Shown here: piece after piece, positions 1 through 8,796 of the stretch
Position numbering within the stretch: position 1 is the first letter of the stretch
Layout: each line of letters opens with the position of its first letter
Source: Rhizobium johnstonii 3841
GTDB lineage: Bacteria; Pseudomonadota; Alphaproteobacteria; Rhizobiales; Rhizobiaceae
Assembly (NCBI RefSeq): GCF_000009265.1
Contig: NC_008380.1
Coordinates: forward strand, 2,237,501-2,301,500
Reading direction: 5' to 3'
DNA: 64,000 bases
The notes under the pieces: generated by a model
The model's input: only the letters and a program-made list of their open reading frames with translations
What the model was told of the DNA's origin: nothing
Database searches by the model: none
Program-made: the position numbers and the translations under genes

Positions 1-152
1 CGGCTATTCCGCCCGCGCCTACTTTTTAACAGGCCTCGCCACTCATCATCGCCGCGAACTCTCTTTTGCGTGCAATTTAACCGAAGCTATTCATGGTTCG
101 TCTTTAGGTTGATGCGATAGAAGCATCATCCAGCGCGGAACACGATGACTTC

Positions 153-1196
153 ATGCACTACCTCGGGCACTTTCTCAGTTTCGTAGGCGTACCCTACGCC
201 ATTGGCTTCCTTGCCTTATGTTTCTGGCGGCGTTGGTGGTTGCTCGTACCCGCTGGGCTCGTGGCGGCAGGTCTGGTCAAAACAGAATACGCCAGTGTCA
301 ATGCCTCGGACGGGGCCGGCGTGGCATTCGGGATCATCCTCGTGGTATTCGCGATGATTGGTGCCGCCAGCGGTTTTATAGCAAGTGGAGTTGTGTTGAT
401 CGGCCGTATGACCCGACTGCGGGCGCTACGGGCCGTATACGTGCTTCCTGCCGTCTTCATCTTAGGTTTCGGAAGTTATTTCGCAGTCACCTGGACCCAG
501 CAGAAAATCAGGGAGGCTCGCTATGCGCCGCCTGCTGCCGCATGTCTCGACAACCTGCATCCGGCCCGGATTGCCGATGTCGCTGTCGCGATTCCGGTCG
601 CGCCTGGTATCTTGCTCTTCGGCAATGGAATGAGTGACGAGCATTACATTCTCTGGAGCAATCCAGATGCCCGCGCCTTCTGTGGCGAGGCGGATGGAGG
701 CAACGCGACCTTGAAGTCCGTGGTCTTCATGCTGGATGGCAGTCCGGCGCGGCGAGAAATGGAGACCAAACGACCGTTCTGCTCACGTCCTCAACCGGAG
801 TATCCCTGGGCCGAGATGGCTTGCCACCTGATCCCGACCGACGTTATTCCCGACAAGCCTGTCCAAATGACGGTTTCCGTCAAGGCTCCGGGCTTCGATC
901 CCTCGGTCCGCGAACGTGAGGTCATGTTGAAGAACCAGGCCATTGTGGCGTCCGATGGCCTCAGAACCTATCGCTCCCAAAACGACTTCTATCTGCAGCG
1001 GCCGGACGGATATTTCGCTCGATGCCACGACCATCGATCCAAAAGCCAACCTTGGCTCTCCTGCACGGCAACAGAGGAGTTATCAGAACAGCTCGCCATC
1101 TCGTACGAATTCAGAACCACAGCCGAGCTTTTCATAAAACAGTCGGTGGTCGTCGCGGCCAATGCCCGAGCGATCTTCAATTCTCTCAAACCATGA
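153..1196 (+). CDS. Polytopic membrane protein with large C-terminal soluble domain, unknown function
   Basis: The 347-residue product has about four hydrophobic segments in its first third (around residues 6-24, 27-43, 57-82 and 92-113). A soluble domain of about 230 residues follows, with several cysteines and no motif I recognise. The layout suggests an inner-membrane anchor with a large extracytoplasmic or cytoplasmic domain. The ATG is preceded by GC-rich sequence without a clear ribosome site, so the start is uncertain. No neighbour on the same strand is close enough to suggest an operon. The length and coherent hydrophobic pattern support a real gene; the function is unknown. Confidence 0.7.
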   Translation: MHYLGHFLSFVGVPYAIGFLALCFWRRWWLLVPAGLVAAGLVKTEYASVNASDGAGVAFGIILVVFAMIGAASGFIASGVVLIGRMTRLRALRAVYVLPAVFILGFGSYFAVTWTQQKIREARYAPPAAACLDNLHPARIADVAVAIPVAPGILLFGNGMSDEHYILWSNPDARAFCGEADGGNATLKSVVFMLDGSPARREMETKRPFCSRPQPEYPWAEMACHLIPTDVIPDKPVQMTVSVKAPGFDPSVREREVMLKNQAIVASDGLRTYRSQNDFYLQRPDGYFARCHDHRSKSQPWLSCTATEELSEQLAISYEFRTTAELFIKQSVVVAANARAIFNSLKP

Positions 1197-1661
1197 ACGT
1201 TCATTCGCTATGCGCGGCAAGGCGCTCCGCCGTACAGTCCCCGGGGCATCATCAATCTTTGCCAGAAGGAAAGGTAGCAATAGGCGTTCAACGTTCACTG
1301 CTGCAATGACACAAGATCGGATCACCCTACCATCGGAGGTAGGAGCAGCTGTCCGCTCGCGGCCGGACCAAGAAAACGTTCAGGCCCAGTTTTTGGCGTA
1401 AGCGGTGTCCCGGCCGCCTTGACCAAGATGCTTTAAGCAGTTTCGAAGACTGTGGCCACGACGGGACGACTGCTTCGCGCCATAAGCGGTCATCGCCGCC
1501 CGTCCAAGAACGGTCCATACTCTCACGGATCGTTGCTACAAATGATAAAAGCTGCGCTGATGTCCTCAACAAAAAACGCCCTTGACTCCTCCGTCAAAAA
1601 GAACAAAATGGGAACATCCATGCGGCAACTGATATTCCCATTTCTGAGTGGAGGATTTGGC
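1197..1661. other. Intergenic stretch with an IS66-like terminal sequence
   Basis: I see no convincing gene in these 465 bases; the short frames on both strands lack ribosome sites and protein-like composition. Positions 1398-1415 (GTAAGCGGTGTCCCGGCC) match 14 of 18 bases of the left end of the IS66 copy at 19410-19427. That suggests a solitary leftover IS66-type end. No transposase remnant is visible beside it. Confidence 0.35.
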
Positions 1662-2129
1662 ATGCCCACTATTTTGTACAGACACAATCAGAATATCTCG
1701 CCCTCCGATGTCATGAAGATCGCGATCTACGCGGAGCATGTTGGCAGACAGTGCTATGACGTTTTCGCGGAAGATGGTTCGAGCTCTCGGTCGGAAGGTC
1801 TGTCCCGTCGAGCGCAGGCCGTGTCCGATTCCCTCGATTTTGGGAACGAACCATATCTCTCGCCGGAGACGACGAAGAAGGTGCTCGACCTCCACAATAT
1901 GGTCTCTGGCATGTGCTTCGATAGGTTCGGTGAGCGTGGCCATATGGGCAAGACGATGGACCTGCTCGGAATGGTGCAGGACGTGGACGATGTTCTCGAC
2001 AAGCTCGTCATCTACCACTTTTCCCCGAACGAGCTTGAAGAAGCCGAGGCCGAATCGGCGCATGAAAGTCAGTTTTATCCGACGGACGATATCACTGGCG
2101 ATGATATGGGCTCTCACCCGAGAGTTTGA
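1662..2129 (+). CDS. Small hypothetical protein
   Basis: The frame is open further upstream, but the ATG at 1662 is chosen because GAGG lies 7 bases before it and the upstream residues look non-coding. The product is 155 residues, soluble, with an acidic C-terminus (repeated Glu/Asp near residues 125-150) and no signal peptide or membrane segment. No family is recognised. The gene ends at the point where a relic of the SRAP gene promoter region begins (2125-2200), so its 3' end may have been altered by that rearrangement. Confidence 0.5.
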   Translation: MPTILYRHNQNISPSDVMKIAIYAEHVGRQCYDVFAEDGSSSRSEGLSRRAQAVSDSLDFGNEPYLSPETTKKVLDLHNMVSGMCFDRFGERGHMGKTMDLLGMVQDVDDVLDKLVIYHFSPNELEEAEAESAHESQFYPTDDITGDDMGSHPRV

Positions 2130-2200
2130 CGTCCTGTACGAACGCATTGGCTCCCGGGTAATGGAGGTCGTTGCAATCAATGTGCGATCTCTGCCGCATG
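2125..2200 (+). repeat. Partial duplicate of the SRAP gene promoter and first codons
   Basis: This stretch aligns with 2634-2712, the region just upstream of and including the start of the SRAP gene. Shared blocks include TTTGACGTCCTG, AATGGAGGTCGTTGC and ATCAATGTGC. In the relic the reading begins Met-Cys-Asp-Leu-Cys-Arg-Met, against Met-Cys-Asn-Leu-Tyr-Arg-Met in the intact gene, then meets a stop after 12 codons. It is a broken second copy of the 5' end, about 500 bases upstream. Confidence 0.7.
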
Positions 2201-2473
2201 CTAGATATTCGTACGTGAAGAGTGCAATAGCCATTCAAAACTGGCGATCGCTTCACTCCCGGCTAAGTCGGCGCTTCCGAATAGTCCGAAATTCCCATAT
2301 ATGGGTTTCCACCCTTCTGCGACGATCTCCCCTTCGAACACGTCTTGATACCATTCTTCCGGTCGGAGAACGTACACCCCATCAGATCGCTGGACGATCC
2401 AAACACGCTTTAGGCGGTCGTTGGCCTCAAGAACCTTGACAGTCTCTTCTGCATTGGCGGGATCAGGTCGCAT
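2201..2473 (-). CDS. Small conserved-looking hypothetical protein
   Basis: The product is a 90-residue soluble protein with no transmembrane segment. The ATG at 2473 is preferred over one eight codons upstream because GGAG lies 9 bases before it. The sequence is rich in Trp and Tyr in its centre and has a well-ordered mix of charged and hydrophobic residues, as real proteins do. I recognise no named family. It lies antiparallel between the SRAP promoter relic and the intact SRAP gene, so the duplication may have flanked it. Confidence 0.55.
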   Translation of the reverse strand: MRPDPANAEETVKVLEANDRLKRVWIVQRSDGVYVLRPEEWYQDVFEGEIVAEGWKPIYGNFGLFGSADLAGSEAIASFEWLLHSSRTNI

Positions 2474-2696
2474 TCTTTTGTGCTCCAGCAACGGCATCCA
2501 CGTCTACCAACTGCCAGCATGAGGGGCAACGTCGCCGTTATTCGGCGAAAACATTCCGACGCGCCGGTGCCCGTCAGGTTCTTGGCCGGAGCCCTAAGCA
2601 TCGCAACCCACCAATATCGCGTGATGGGCTAATATTTGACGTCCTGATCGGAACGATTAGGCTATCGGCCAGGCGAAATGGAGGTCGTTGCGATCA

Positions 2697-3470
2697 ATGT
2701 GCAATCTCTACCGCATGGAGGATAAAGACTGGGTTAGCAAATGGGCTCAGGATGCCGAGAGCCTGATCAACCTCATGCCTGCCTACCAGATGAACCCGGA
2801 CCAAGCTGGGCCAATCGTTCGCAACACAACTGACGGACGCAAGCAACTGGCCCATGCGAGATGGGGCTTGCCGTCGCCATTTTTCGTGATCAAGCAGGCG
2901 GCCGAGGCCCGGGCAGAGAAGTTGCGCCAGAAGGGCAAACCCGTCGACATGGACATGCTCATCCGGATGGAGCCGGACAAGGGCGTCACCAACATCCGGA
3001 ACCTCAATGTTCCCCACTGGAAGAAATGGTTCGGTGTGCAGAGCCGTTGCATCGTGCCGGTAACCAGCTTTGCCGAACCCGACCCCGCCAGCAAACAGGA
3101 CGGTGGAAGCACGCCGAATGCATGGTTCGCGCGTGATGAAAGCAAGCCCCTGATGTTTTTTGCGGGTGTTCACGTTCCCCAGTGGCAAAGCGTTCGGAAG
3201 GTGAAAGACGGCCTGACCACAGACGACCTCTATGCGTTCCTGACGACCGATCCCAACGACGTCGTCAAACCGATTCACCCGAAGGCAATGCCGGTCCTCT
3301 TGCTGACGCAGGAAGAGGTGGACGTATGGATGCGTGCACCCTGGGAGGAGGCGAAGGCGCTCGCCCGGCCGCTTCCGAATGACCAGATCGTGGTGACTTC
3401 ACGGGAGCCCTATGGTTCGACCATCGTGACCACGTCCGGGGAGCAGGTGTCCCAGCCGACTCTTCTCTAG
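2697..3470 (+). CDS. SRAP-family (YedK/HMCES-like) abasic-site processing protein
   Basis: SRAP proteins crosslink covalently to abasic sites in single-stranded DNA through the alpha-amino group and thiol of Cys2, shielding the lesion; they associate with the SOS response. The ATG at 2697 gives the obligatory Met-Cys start (MCNLYRM). A TTG three codons upstream would destroy it, so the later start is chosen. Further family marks are the block [10 protein letters not shown], whose Glu corresponds to the conserved Glu of YedK, and [10 protein letters not shown], which carries the conserved His. At 257 residues it is close to the usual family length. GAGG lies about 11 bases upstream. A truncated copy of its 5' end sits at 2125-2200. 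The family assignment is secure; the role in this organism is inferred. Confidence 0.93.
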   Translation: MCNLYRMEDKDWVSKWAQDAESLINLMPAYQMNPDQAGPIVRNTTDGRKQLAHARWGLPSPFFVIKQAAEARAEKLRQKGKPVDMDMLIRMEPDKGVTNIRNLNVPHWKKWFGVQSRCIVPVTSFAEPDPASKQDGGSTPNAWFARDESKPLMFFAGVHVPQWQSVRKVKDGLTTDDLYAFLTTDPNDVVKPIHPKAMPVLLLTQEEVDVWMRAPWEEAKALARPLPNDQIVVTSREPYGSTIVTTSGEQVSQPTLL

Positions 3471-3653
3471 GCAATGGGCATCACAATCGCGCCGTCTTTT
3501 CCGGGGCGCGGTCATTCTTTAGCAACGATCCTCGACCACTTGCCCAGCAGGCCAGACCCATTTCGTAATTCGGCATTTACCAGGTTTTAAACCGGGAGCA
3601 GCCCCATCTTGGAAGCGGCGGTTGTTTTGCGTACAATCAATTACTAACAAGGG

Positions 3654-3857
3654 TTGCACTGGGTGCTCTTCATTACGATTGGATTTCTCCTTGCTCATAT
3701 TGCGCTGGTCGCAGGGGCTGTAGCCCTTCGCGACGGCGAGCATCTATGGCTCCTTGTTTTGATTTTCAGCTGGTATTGTTTCGCGATGCTCGCCTTTCTT
3801 GCTGCCATTTGGGTTCACTATAAAAAGTCGACTCGGTGCATCGGATCGTCTCGCTAG
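3654..3857 (+). CDS. Small two-helix membrane protein
   Basis: The 67-residue product has two hydrophobic segments (about residues 2-23 and 31-52) and a basic C-terminus. The proposed start is TTG, as no in-frame ATG precedes the first helix; the ribosome site is weak. The stop lies directly before the ATG of the SNase-like gene at 3858, so the two are probably cotranscribed. Function is unknown. Confidence 0.5.
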   Translation: MHWVLFITIGFLLAHIALVAGAVALRDGEHLWLLVLIFSWYCFAMLAFLAAIWVHYKKSTRCIGSSR

Positions 3858-4703
3858 ATGCAGAGCTATTCGGATTCGAAGCCAGGCGGCGCAACGTTCG
3901 CGCTCTTTGAGACGGAACATCTCAAAGCCAATATTCGCAGGGCATTGGTGGAAGCGGTTCTGAGCCCGTGGCAGCGGACCTTTCTCTCGGATGTGCTCTC
4001 CAAATTGGAGAGATATGGCAACCGTGCACGGTTGAGCCATAAACAACTCCTGAAGCTGAATGAAATCCTCGGAGGCAATGGAACGCCGCGTCAAGATCGG
4101 GTCACGACGTCCCGTACGACCCGGCACACACGTCGCCCGCGCTTCCGCTCTCCTTCCTTCCTGTCACGACAGATCAGGTGGTCGCGCAGGCGGCTTGCCC
4201 GGGACGCGGTGGTCGTGGCGCTCATCGTGATGGTCGGTCTTCTCTACTCAGTATTCGAAACTGGACCGGTGCAATCCTTTCTTGGCACGGTCGGCAAGTC
4301 GTCGCATGTAATGGGGCCGGTCGACCAAGCATTCACCGTCACGGACGGCGATACGGTCCACGTTGCAGGAGAGCGGGCAGGGACACGGCTAGTTGGTTTC
4401 AACACACCGGAGAAGTTCTCGCCCCAATGTGAATATGAACGCAAGCTGGGAGAGCGTGCATCGTCCCGGCTGAGGGAATTGGTCAAATCCCCCAACCTTC
4501 AGCTTACAAAAGTGCCGTGTGCTTGTCCGGCCGGTTCTGAAGGAACGGACGCCTGCAATCATGGACGTAGCTGCGGCGTCTTAAAGGTCGACGGCCGCGA
4601 CGTCGGACAAATCCTGATCGGGGAGGGCCTTGCCGTCCCGTTCATCTGTGAAGGAAACCGCTGTCCGAGAACGCCTCGACCCTGGTGCGGGCAGCAATCA
4701 TGA
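3858..4703 (+). CDS. Membrane-anchored thermonuclease (SNase-like) family protein
   Basis: The 281-residue product has a soluble N-terminal part, one hydrophobic segment near residues 115-134, and a C-terminal SNase-like domain from about residue 155. The domain shows the family pattern: a TDGDT turn, then TRLVGFNTPE, a Cys and Glu-rich stretch (CEYERKLGERA) and a C-terminal GEGLAVPF followed by a Cys-Pro-rich tail. SNase proteins hydrolyse DNA and RNA in a calcium-dependent way, and this copy would act at the cell envelope. The catalytic arginine/glutamate set cannot be fully confirmed by eye. It follows a small membrane protein with no gap and ends before another membrane protein gene at 4789. 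Confidence 0.8.
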   Translation: MQSYSDSKPGGATFALFETEHLKANIRRALVEAVLSPWQRTFLSDVLSKLERYGNRARLSHKQLLKLNEILGGNGTPRQDRVTTSRTTRHTRRPRFRSPSFLSRQIRWSRRRLARDAVVVALIVMVGLLYSVFETGPVQSFLGTVGKSSHVMGPVDQAFTVTDGDTVHVAGERAGTRLVGFNTPEKFSPQCEYERKLGERASSRLRELVKSPNLQLTKVPCACPAGSEGTDACNHGRSCGVLKVDGRDVGQILIGEGLAVPFICEGNRCPRTPRPWCGQQS

Positions 4704-4788
4704 TCATTCCGCCGACAAGCCCGCCGAATGGGCGCAGCCTTTTCTTTCCCGCACTCTCGAAGCGCGATGACTTTCGTGGACATTTGAC

Positions 4789-5844
4789 ATGACAATCCTC
4801 GTTCGATTGCCGAGGATCGCGTTCGTCACAATCCTATGCATCGTCGCTTTCGCGGCATTGTTCGAGTTTCTGAACGCCATCCCGACACATCTTTCTCTCC
4901 CAGATCATCCTCAGGCAGGCCTCACAAATCCGAGAGGTCCGCTGGTCTTCGATGCGCTCGTGTGGGGAGTGGTATTCCGTGCGCCTGGCTATCTCTTCAA
5001 TGGCACAATCCCGTTGCTGATCGTTCTGGCGGTGACAGAATGGAAATCGGCGAAGAGTTGGAGATGGTATCTCACCATCTGGATCATCGCCGGGCTTTTG
5101 GCAACGGGTTTCCCCATCACTGATCCCTTACGGCTTTCAGCCGCGCTGCTTGCGTCTGCTGCAACTGGGTGTCTCTACTGGCTTCTCGCCGGAAAATCCG
5201 CAGGTGATTGGCTGCAGGCCTGGCGGACACGGGAACCCAATGCTTGCCGTAAACTGCTGAACTATGCCGCCTACGTCGTCCTGGCATATCTCGGTTACCA
5301 ACTTTCCGGCTATGTCTATTATGGCGGCAAGCTGCTCTGGGTCAGTTCTGGTCCCGAACCTGACCCCGGAACGCCTCCATTTCATGTCAGATTCGAACGA
5401 GAAATGACCGCGTCCAAGAAGGTCGCCATGATGGATTTCCCTGATCCATCTTCCTGTCTCAAAAAGGCAGAAACGAATGAGTTGTCGACAGATCGCCTAA
5501 AGGAGATGGACTGGGGTCGGATCGATAACGCGGACGAAGCCGAGGTCTGTGTGTTCAGACTGCTGGGCTCCTTCGAGAATCTATCCTACGCAACCGACTG
5601 GTTCGAAGCCCAAGGTTTCTACGTGCACCCGAACTTCAGTAGCGCTCGCCCTTATGTAGAGCTGGATGGCACGTTGCGAGTTACCGGCGTGCACTCGATA
5701 CGCAAGGACGGTCCGAAATTCCCGACCACGGGCATCATTCGGCGGGCCTTCAGATCGATACCATATAGCATGTCGGTGGATGCGACGTGGTCGAAGGACG
5801 GTAAGCAGTTGCTGTGGGTGCTGACGGGCTTCAGCACTCTGTGA
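4789..5844 (+). CDS. Polytopic membrane protein, unknown function
   Basis: The 351-residue product has hydrophobic segments near residues 8-28, 55-85, 94-112, 116-135 and 160-180. A soluble C-terminal half of about 170 residues follows, with one conspicuous Cys pair region but no known motif. It is followed after 44 bases by a 51-residue membrane peptide gene and then by other small envelope genes, all on the plus strand, so a loose transcription unit from about 3650 to 7450 is plausible. Function unknown. Confidence 0.65.
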   Translation: MTILVRLPRIAFVTILCIVAFAALFEFLNAIPTHLSLPDHPQAGLTNPRGPLVFDALVWGVVFRAPGYLFNGTIPLLIVLAVTEWKSAKSWRWYLTIWIIAGLLATGFPITDPLRLSAALLASAATGCLYWLLAGKSAGDWLQAWRTREPNACRKLLNYAAYVVLAYLGYQLSGYVYYGGKLLWVSSGPEPDPGTPPFHVRFEREMTASKKVAMMDFPDPSSCLKKAETNELSTDRLKEMDWGRIDNADEAEVCVFRLLGSFENLSYATDWFEAQGFYVHPNFSSARPYVELDGTLRVTGVHSIRKDGPKFPTTGIIRRAFRSIPYSMSVDATWSKDGKQLLWVLTGFSTL

Positions 5845-5888
5845 GGAGGAGCCGTGAATGTTAATTGGGAGCTGGTTACAGGAAAAAA

Positions 5889-6044
5889 ATGGACAGTTTG
5901 CTTTTCTTCCTTGGAGACATCCTGAGCGAGTGGCTAACGGGCAATTCATCGAAATCGGTGTTTATGCGTTGGGTGGAGCGCGTATTTATCGCGATGGTAA
6001 TCATGCTCATCACCCTCGTGCTGTTTTACATGTACCGCACTTGA
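5889..6044 (+). CDS. 51-residue single-pass membrane peptide
   Basis: An ATG at 5889 opens a frame of 51 codons ending in TGA at 6042-6044. The peptide has a polar N-terminal half and a strongly hydrophobic segment (about residues 33-48, containing AMVIMLITLVLFY) with a short basic tail. The hydrophobic pattern and its position between two envelope genes on the same strand support it. The ribosome site is weak (an A-rich stretch just before the ATG). Confidence 0.5.
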   Translation: MDSLLFFLGDILSEWLTGNSSKSVFMRWVERVFIAMVIMLITLVLFYMYRT

Positions 6045-6131
6045 CGCCCGGCATTGGCGTTCGGGTCACAGGGGTGCGCGGCTGGCGGATACTGTCGGGA
6101 CGCACCCTCACTCGAATGAGATGATATAAAG

Positions 6132-6674
6132 ATGACTGATGGCCATTCTTCTATTGCCAATCGCGACCAGAGCGCTACGCAGCCGGTCCTCGTATTGCGA
6201 CCAAGCATCAGGGCCGTCATCAGTGTCATCTGCGTCTTGGCGCTCTTATTCGTCTACACCTCACTCGTCGCCGTTGGGTGGATCGAAATGAGCAGACCCA
6301 CCAGCGGGGTCGGGCATGGGCTGATCGCGATCCTGCTATTCTTCGGCATCATTATTGTGTCGCTGAAGGCCCGGCGATTGGACTACACGAAACCCGTAAT
6401 GGTGATCGGTCCCAACGGCATCACTGGTCAAAAACTGCCAAAGCTCATCCCATGGTCGATGATCGAGCGCGTTGAAACTCCTCAGGCGGGGCGGGCGGGG
6501 CTGATCTATCTGACCGTGCGCAAGGACGCTGATCCGGAGATACTTAAACACCTGTACAAGTGGCAGCCATTTCGAAACAGGACATTCGGGATACCGCACA
6601 GGGTTCCAGGATACAGTTCAAGCGAGGTCAAGGTCATTGTGAATCGGTATTTTGAAAGCTCACAACGGGGCTGA
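6132..6674 (+). CDS. Two-helix membrane protein with PH-like domain (STM3941-type)
   Basis: The product is 180 residues long: a short N-terminal region, two membrane segments (about residues 32-50 and 64-81), then a soluble domain with the pattern VIGPNGITG and IPWSMIERVE. That arrangement resembles the STM3941/PH-like membrane family, in which a beta-rich domain follows two helices. The molecular role of this family is unknown. AAAG lies a few bases before the ATG. The assignment is by pattern and is moderate. Confidence 0.65.
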   Translation: MTDGHSSIANRDQSATQPVLVLRPSIRAVISVICVLALLFVYTSLVAVGWIEMSRPTSGVGHGLIAILLFFGIIIVSLKARRLDYTKPVMVIGPNGITGQKLPKLIPWSMIERVETPQAGRAGLIYLTVRKDADPEILKHLYKWQPFRNRTFGIPHRVPGYSSSEVKVIVNRYFESSQRG

Positions 6675-6831
6675 GCGAGGTTGTCCATCGCGCACACGCA
6701 TACGGTGGCGCAACACGCCATCGAGCCTCGCCCCGAAACGTTCGGCGGCGTGGCGACTTTGATGGTTCGGAAAATGGGTCTGACAGGTAGGCGCTGGATG
6801 AGTTTCACAACGGGCCTGAAAAGGAAATTTG

Positions 6832-7452
6832 ATGCCAAGATTTTTAAATGCAATCATATGTCTTGTGGCGCTTTGGGCTGTCTCCGCTGAGAAATCATCC
6901 GCAGCCATGTGGCTGATAAGGGGGCCAGCCAACACTAGCATGGCTGCCGACCCAGCCTGTAAAGGTCGCGACATCGAGCGCAACGCGCCTGACGACAACC
7001 ATCTGTGGATCGACTGCTGGATCGGCGAAAAGCATGTCACGCTTTTGATCTCTTCGGTCGCACCTTTCGGTGCAAAGGACTTCACCTTCAAAAATGCCGC
7101 CGCGATGTTTGAGAGGATTACCGCCGGAACAGAATGGTCGGCCTTCAAGGATATGGTTAAGTTCATAGGCGGTTCGTCTTTCCAAGGTTTCGAGCCTTTC
7201 GCTCAAATGAGGTTGATTGGCAGGCTGTGTGACGTCGGGGAAAAATGCCCGAACCCCCAGGAAAAAATCGTTGCCCTCAAGATGCTTGGAACTTCCAGGG
7301 TGACGGTTTCCCTGATCGTGATGGGAGACGTCGAGCAAAAAGACTACATTGTGCATGGAAAGCGCGTTGCGACTTACCGGTATTTCCCAGACCCCATTGC
7401 TACCATGGTTGATACTTTTAACTTTGCGACGATTCAAAATCCGCCGTACTAA
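6832..7452 (+). CDS. Exported hypothetical protein
   Basis: An N-terminal signal peptide is visible (hydrophobic core about residues 5-18, likely cleavage after an Ala-rich site near residue 25). The ATG at 6832 is chosen because AAGGA lies about 7 bases upstream; a TTG one codon earlier is less likely. The mature part of about 180 residues contains four or five cysteines, consistent with periplasmic disulfides. No family is recognised. Confidence 0.65.
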   Translation: MPRFLNAIICLVALWAVSAEKSSAAMWLIRGPANTSMAADPACKGRDIERNAPDDNHLWIDCWIGEKHVTLLISSVAPFGAKDFTFKNAAAMFERITAGTEWSAFKDMVKFIGGSSFQGFEPFAQMRLIGRLCDVGEKCPNPQEKIVALKMLGTSRVTVSLIVMGDVEQKDYIVHGKRVATYRYFPDPIATMVDTFNFATIQNPPY

Positions 7453-7993
7453 ATGGCTGGTCATCGTCGAAGACAGAAATCTCGCCTCGCTTTGCAACCA
7501 CGGCAGCCGTGATGTCTATCGTGTCAGGACGATAGCAAGGGGGCTTCAATCGCACCCGCACGGTCAGCGCCGTTGATCGCAGACATGCGGACTTGGCCGG
7601 CAAGTCGCGCTGTCGACGAGAATTTCCTTGCTGGCGTAGAGATAACATCAGTTGGCTCTCAACGCCACCAGACGCTCGCCTAAACCCACGCTGCCAGCGG
7701 TGCGACACGCAGTCACGGCCGCGGCTGCCACAGAACCAAACACCTCAACGACGTCCTGCCTGAAACTAGTCGATTCGTCGGTTTGGGCCGACATATTCCG
7801 GAATGCGCCAGGAGACGGCATTCTGAAATTTGTCGGCTGACGGATGGGGAGACATCGTAGACAGCGGCGATAACTCGGAAAAGTAGTCAAACACGCGACG
7901 AAGGCGATGACATTTGCCATTTGGCGACGATACTTCTGCTTCGATTCACAAGGAGCGCACTGCTCTCCGCCTCGATCCCATATGGCAGTCTGG
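7453..7993. other. Intergenic stretch, one doubtful small minus-strand frame
   Basis: Only one frame here is even weakly protein-like: 7648-7794 on the minus strand, 48 codons beginning Met-Ser-Ala-Gln. It has an Ala-Val-rich centre reminiscent of short rhizobial proteins containing FGSA-type motifs. Its ribosome site is poor, so it is not called as a gene. Nothing else is visible. Confidence 0.3.
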
Positions 7994-8320
7994 TCATTGG
8001 GATGCCCGCTGCCGCTTAACGAATGCGCTGCACACATACCAAGCTATATAGGTCACTAGAATGGCCAGCTGCTGCAAGAAGATCGCGACGACGAATATAA
8101 ACTGATCTAGTCCGTCATAAGAGGCGTCGCCCACATCGGCGATATCTGGCGTGAACGTCACTCTGTCGCATACGTATACTGACAGAACCACCCAGATCAC
8201 CGCCAAAAAATGCAATGTCTTCCGGCAACGTGGCCATGTGCGGCCAGCGATAAAAGCCAAGATCGGAGCTGCGAAGTTGCTCATAAGTATGATGGCGAAC
8301 GCGAGTTCAGGCTTGATCAT
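7994..8320 (-). CDS. Small polytopic membrane protein
   Basis: The product is 108 residues with three hydrophobic segments (about residues 5-26, 34-52 and 71-96) and a short basic C-terminus. The frame is open further upstream, but the ATG at 8320 is chosen because AAGGA lies 10 bases before it and the protein then begins directly at the first helix. Function unknown. It has no close partner on its strand except the small gene at 8432-8626 upstream. Confidence 0.6.
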   Translation of the reverse strand: MIKPELAFAIILMSNFAAPILAFIAGRTWPRCRKTLHFLAVIWVVLSVYVCDRVTFTPDIADVGDASYDGLDQFIFVVAIFLQQLAILVTYIAWYVCSAFVKRQRASQ

Positions 8321-8431
8321 CGAAAATTGATCCTTCCGACGTGCTGTGGCGCAGGACGAGGCTCTGGCCTTTCGCGTCTGTGTCCATATTCTATTCAAGA
8401 GACTGAGTGGCTCAATGGCTGCCACGCCCTA

Positions 8432-8626
8432 TCAATCATCGCATTCCATGTCAGCGATGTCGCAAGCCAGGACTTCAGCGTGCTCGGACAGAACGGCAGC
8501 CACATTATCGAGAAGCATCGCCAATTCGGGATCGCTATCAAAAAGCTGTTCCTGTTTAGCTTTCAACTTGCCGATATAGAACTGATGAATATGCAATGAT
8601 CCGGTCATTTGGGTGAGGCTTGGCAT
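8432..8626 (-). CDS. Small acidic hypothetical protein
   Basis: The 64-residue product is rich in Leu, Ala, Asp and Glu and looks largely helical. The ATG at 8626 has GGGAG about 6 bases upstream; a longer start at 8665 is possible. It lies 111 bases upstream of the membrane protein gene on the same strand. No family is recognised. Confidence 0.5.
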   Translation of the reverse strand: MPSLTQMTGSLHIHQFYIGKLKAKQEQLFDSDPELAMLLDNVAAVLSEHAEVLACDIADMECDD

Positions 8627-8796
8627 GCTGATGCTCCCATTTAGTGATTCCGGAAGGTTCGCCAAGCATAGCGCCTGTCAGGTATTTCCGTCGACTGCTC
8701 CATCTTCGTCGACGTTGTGCACCGGCACATACTTGCGGCACGATATATTTGATTACGTCGGCGTCAGCACAAGCTCGCTCCAACTCGGAACCATAA

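Noticed and set aside
1566..2234. A 222-codon minus-strand frame opposite the gene at 1662
   Set aside because: The plus-strand frame has a good ribosome site, and the minus frame crosses the SRAP promoter relic, which argues against it.
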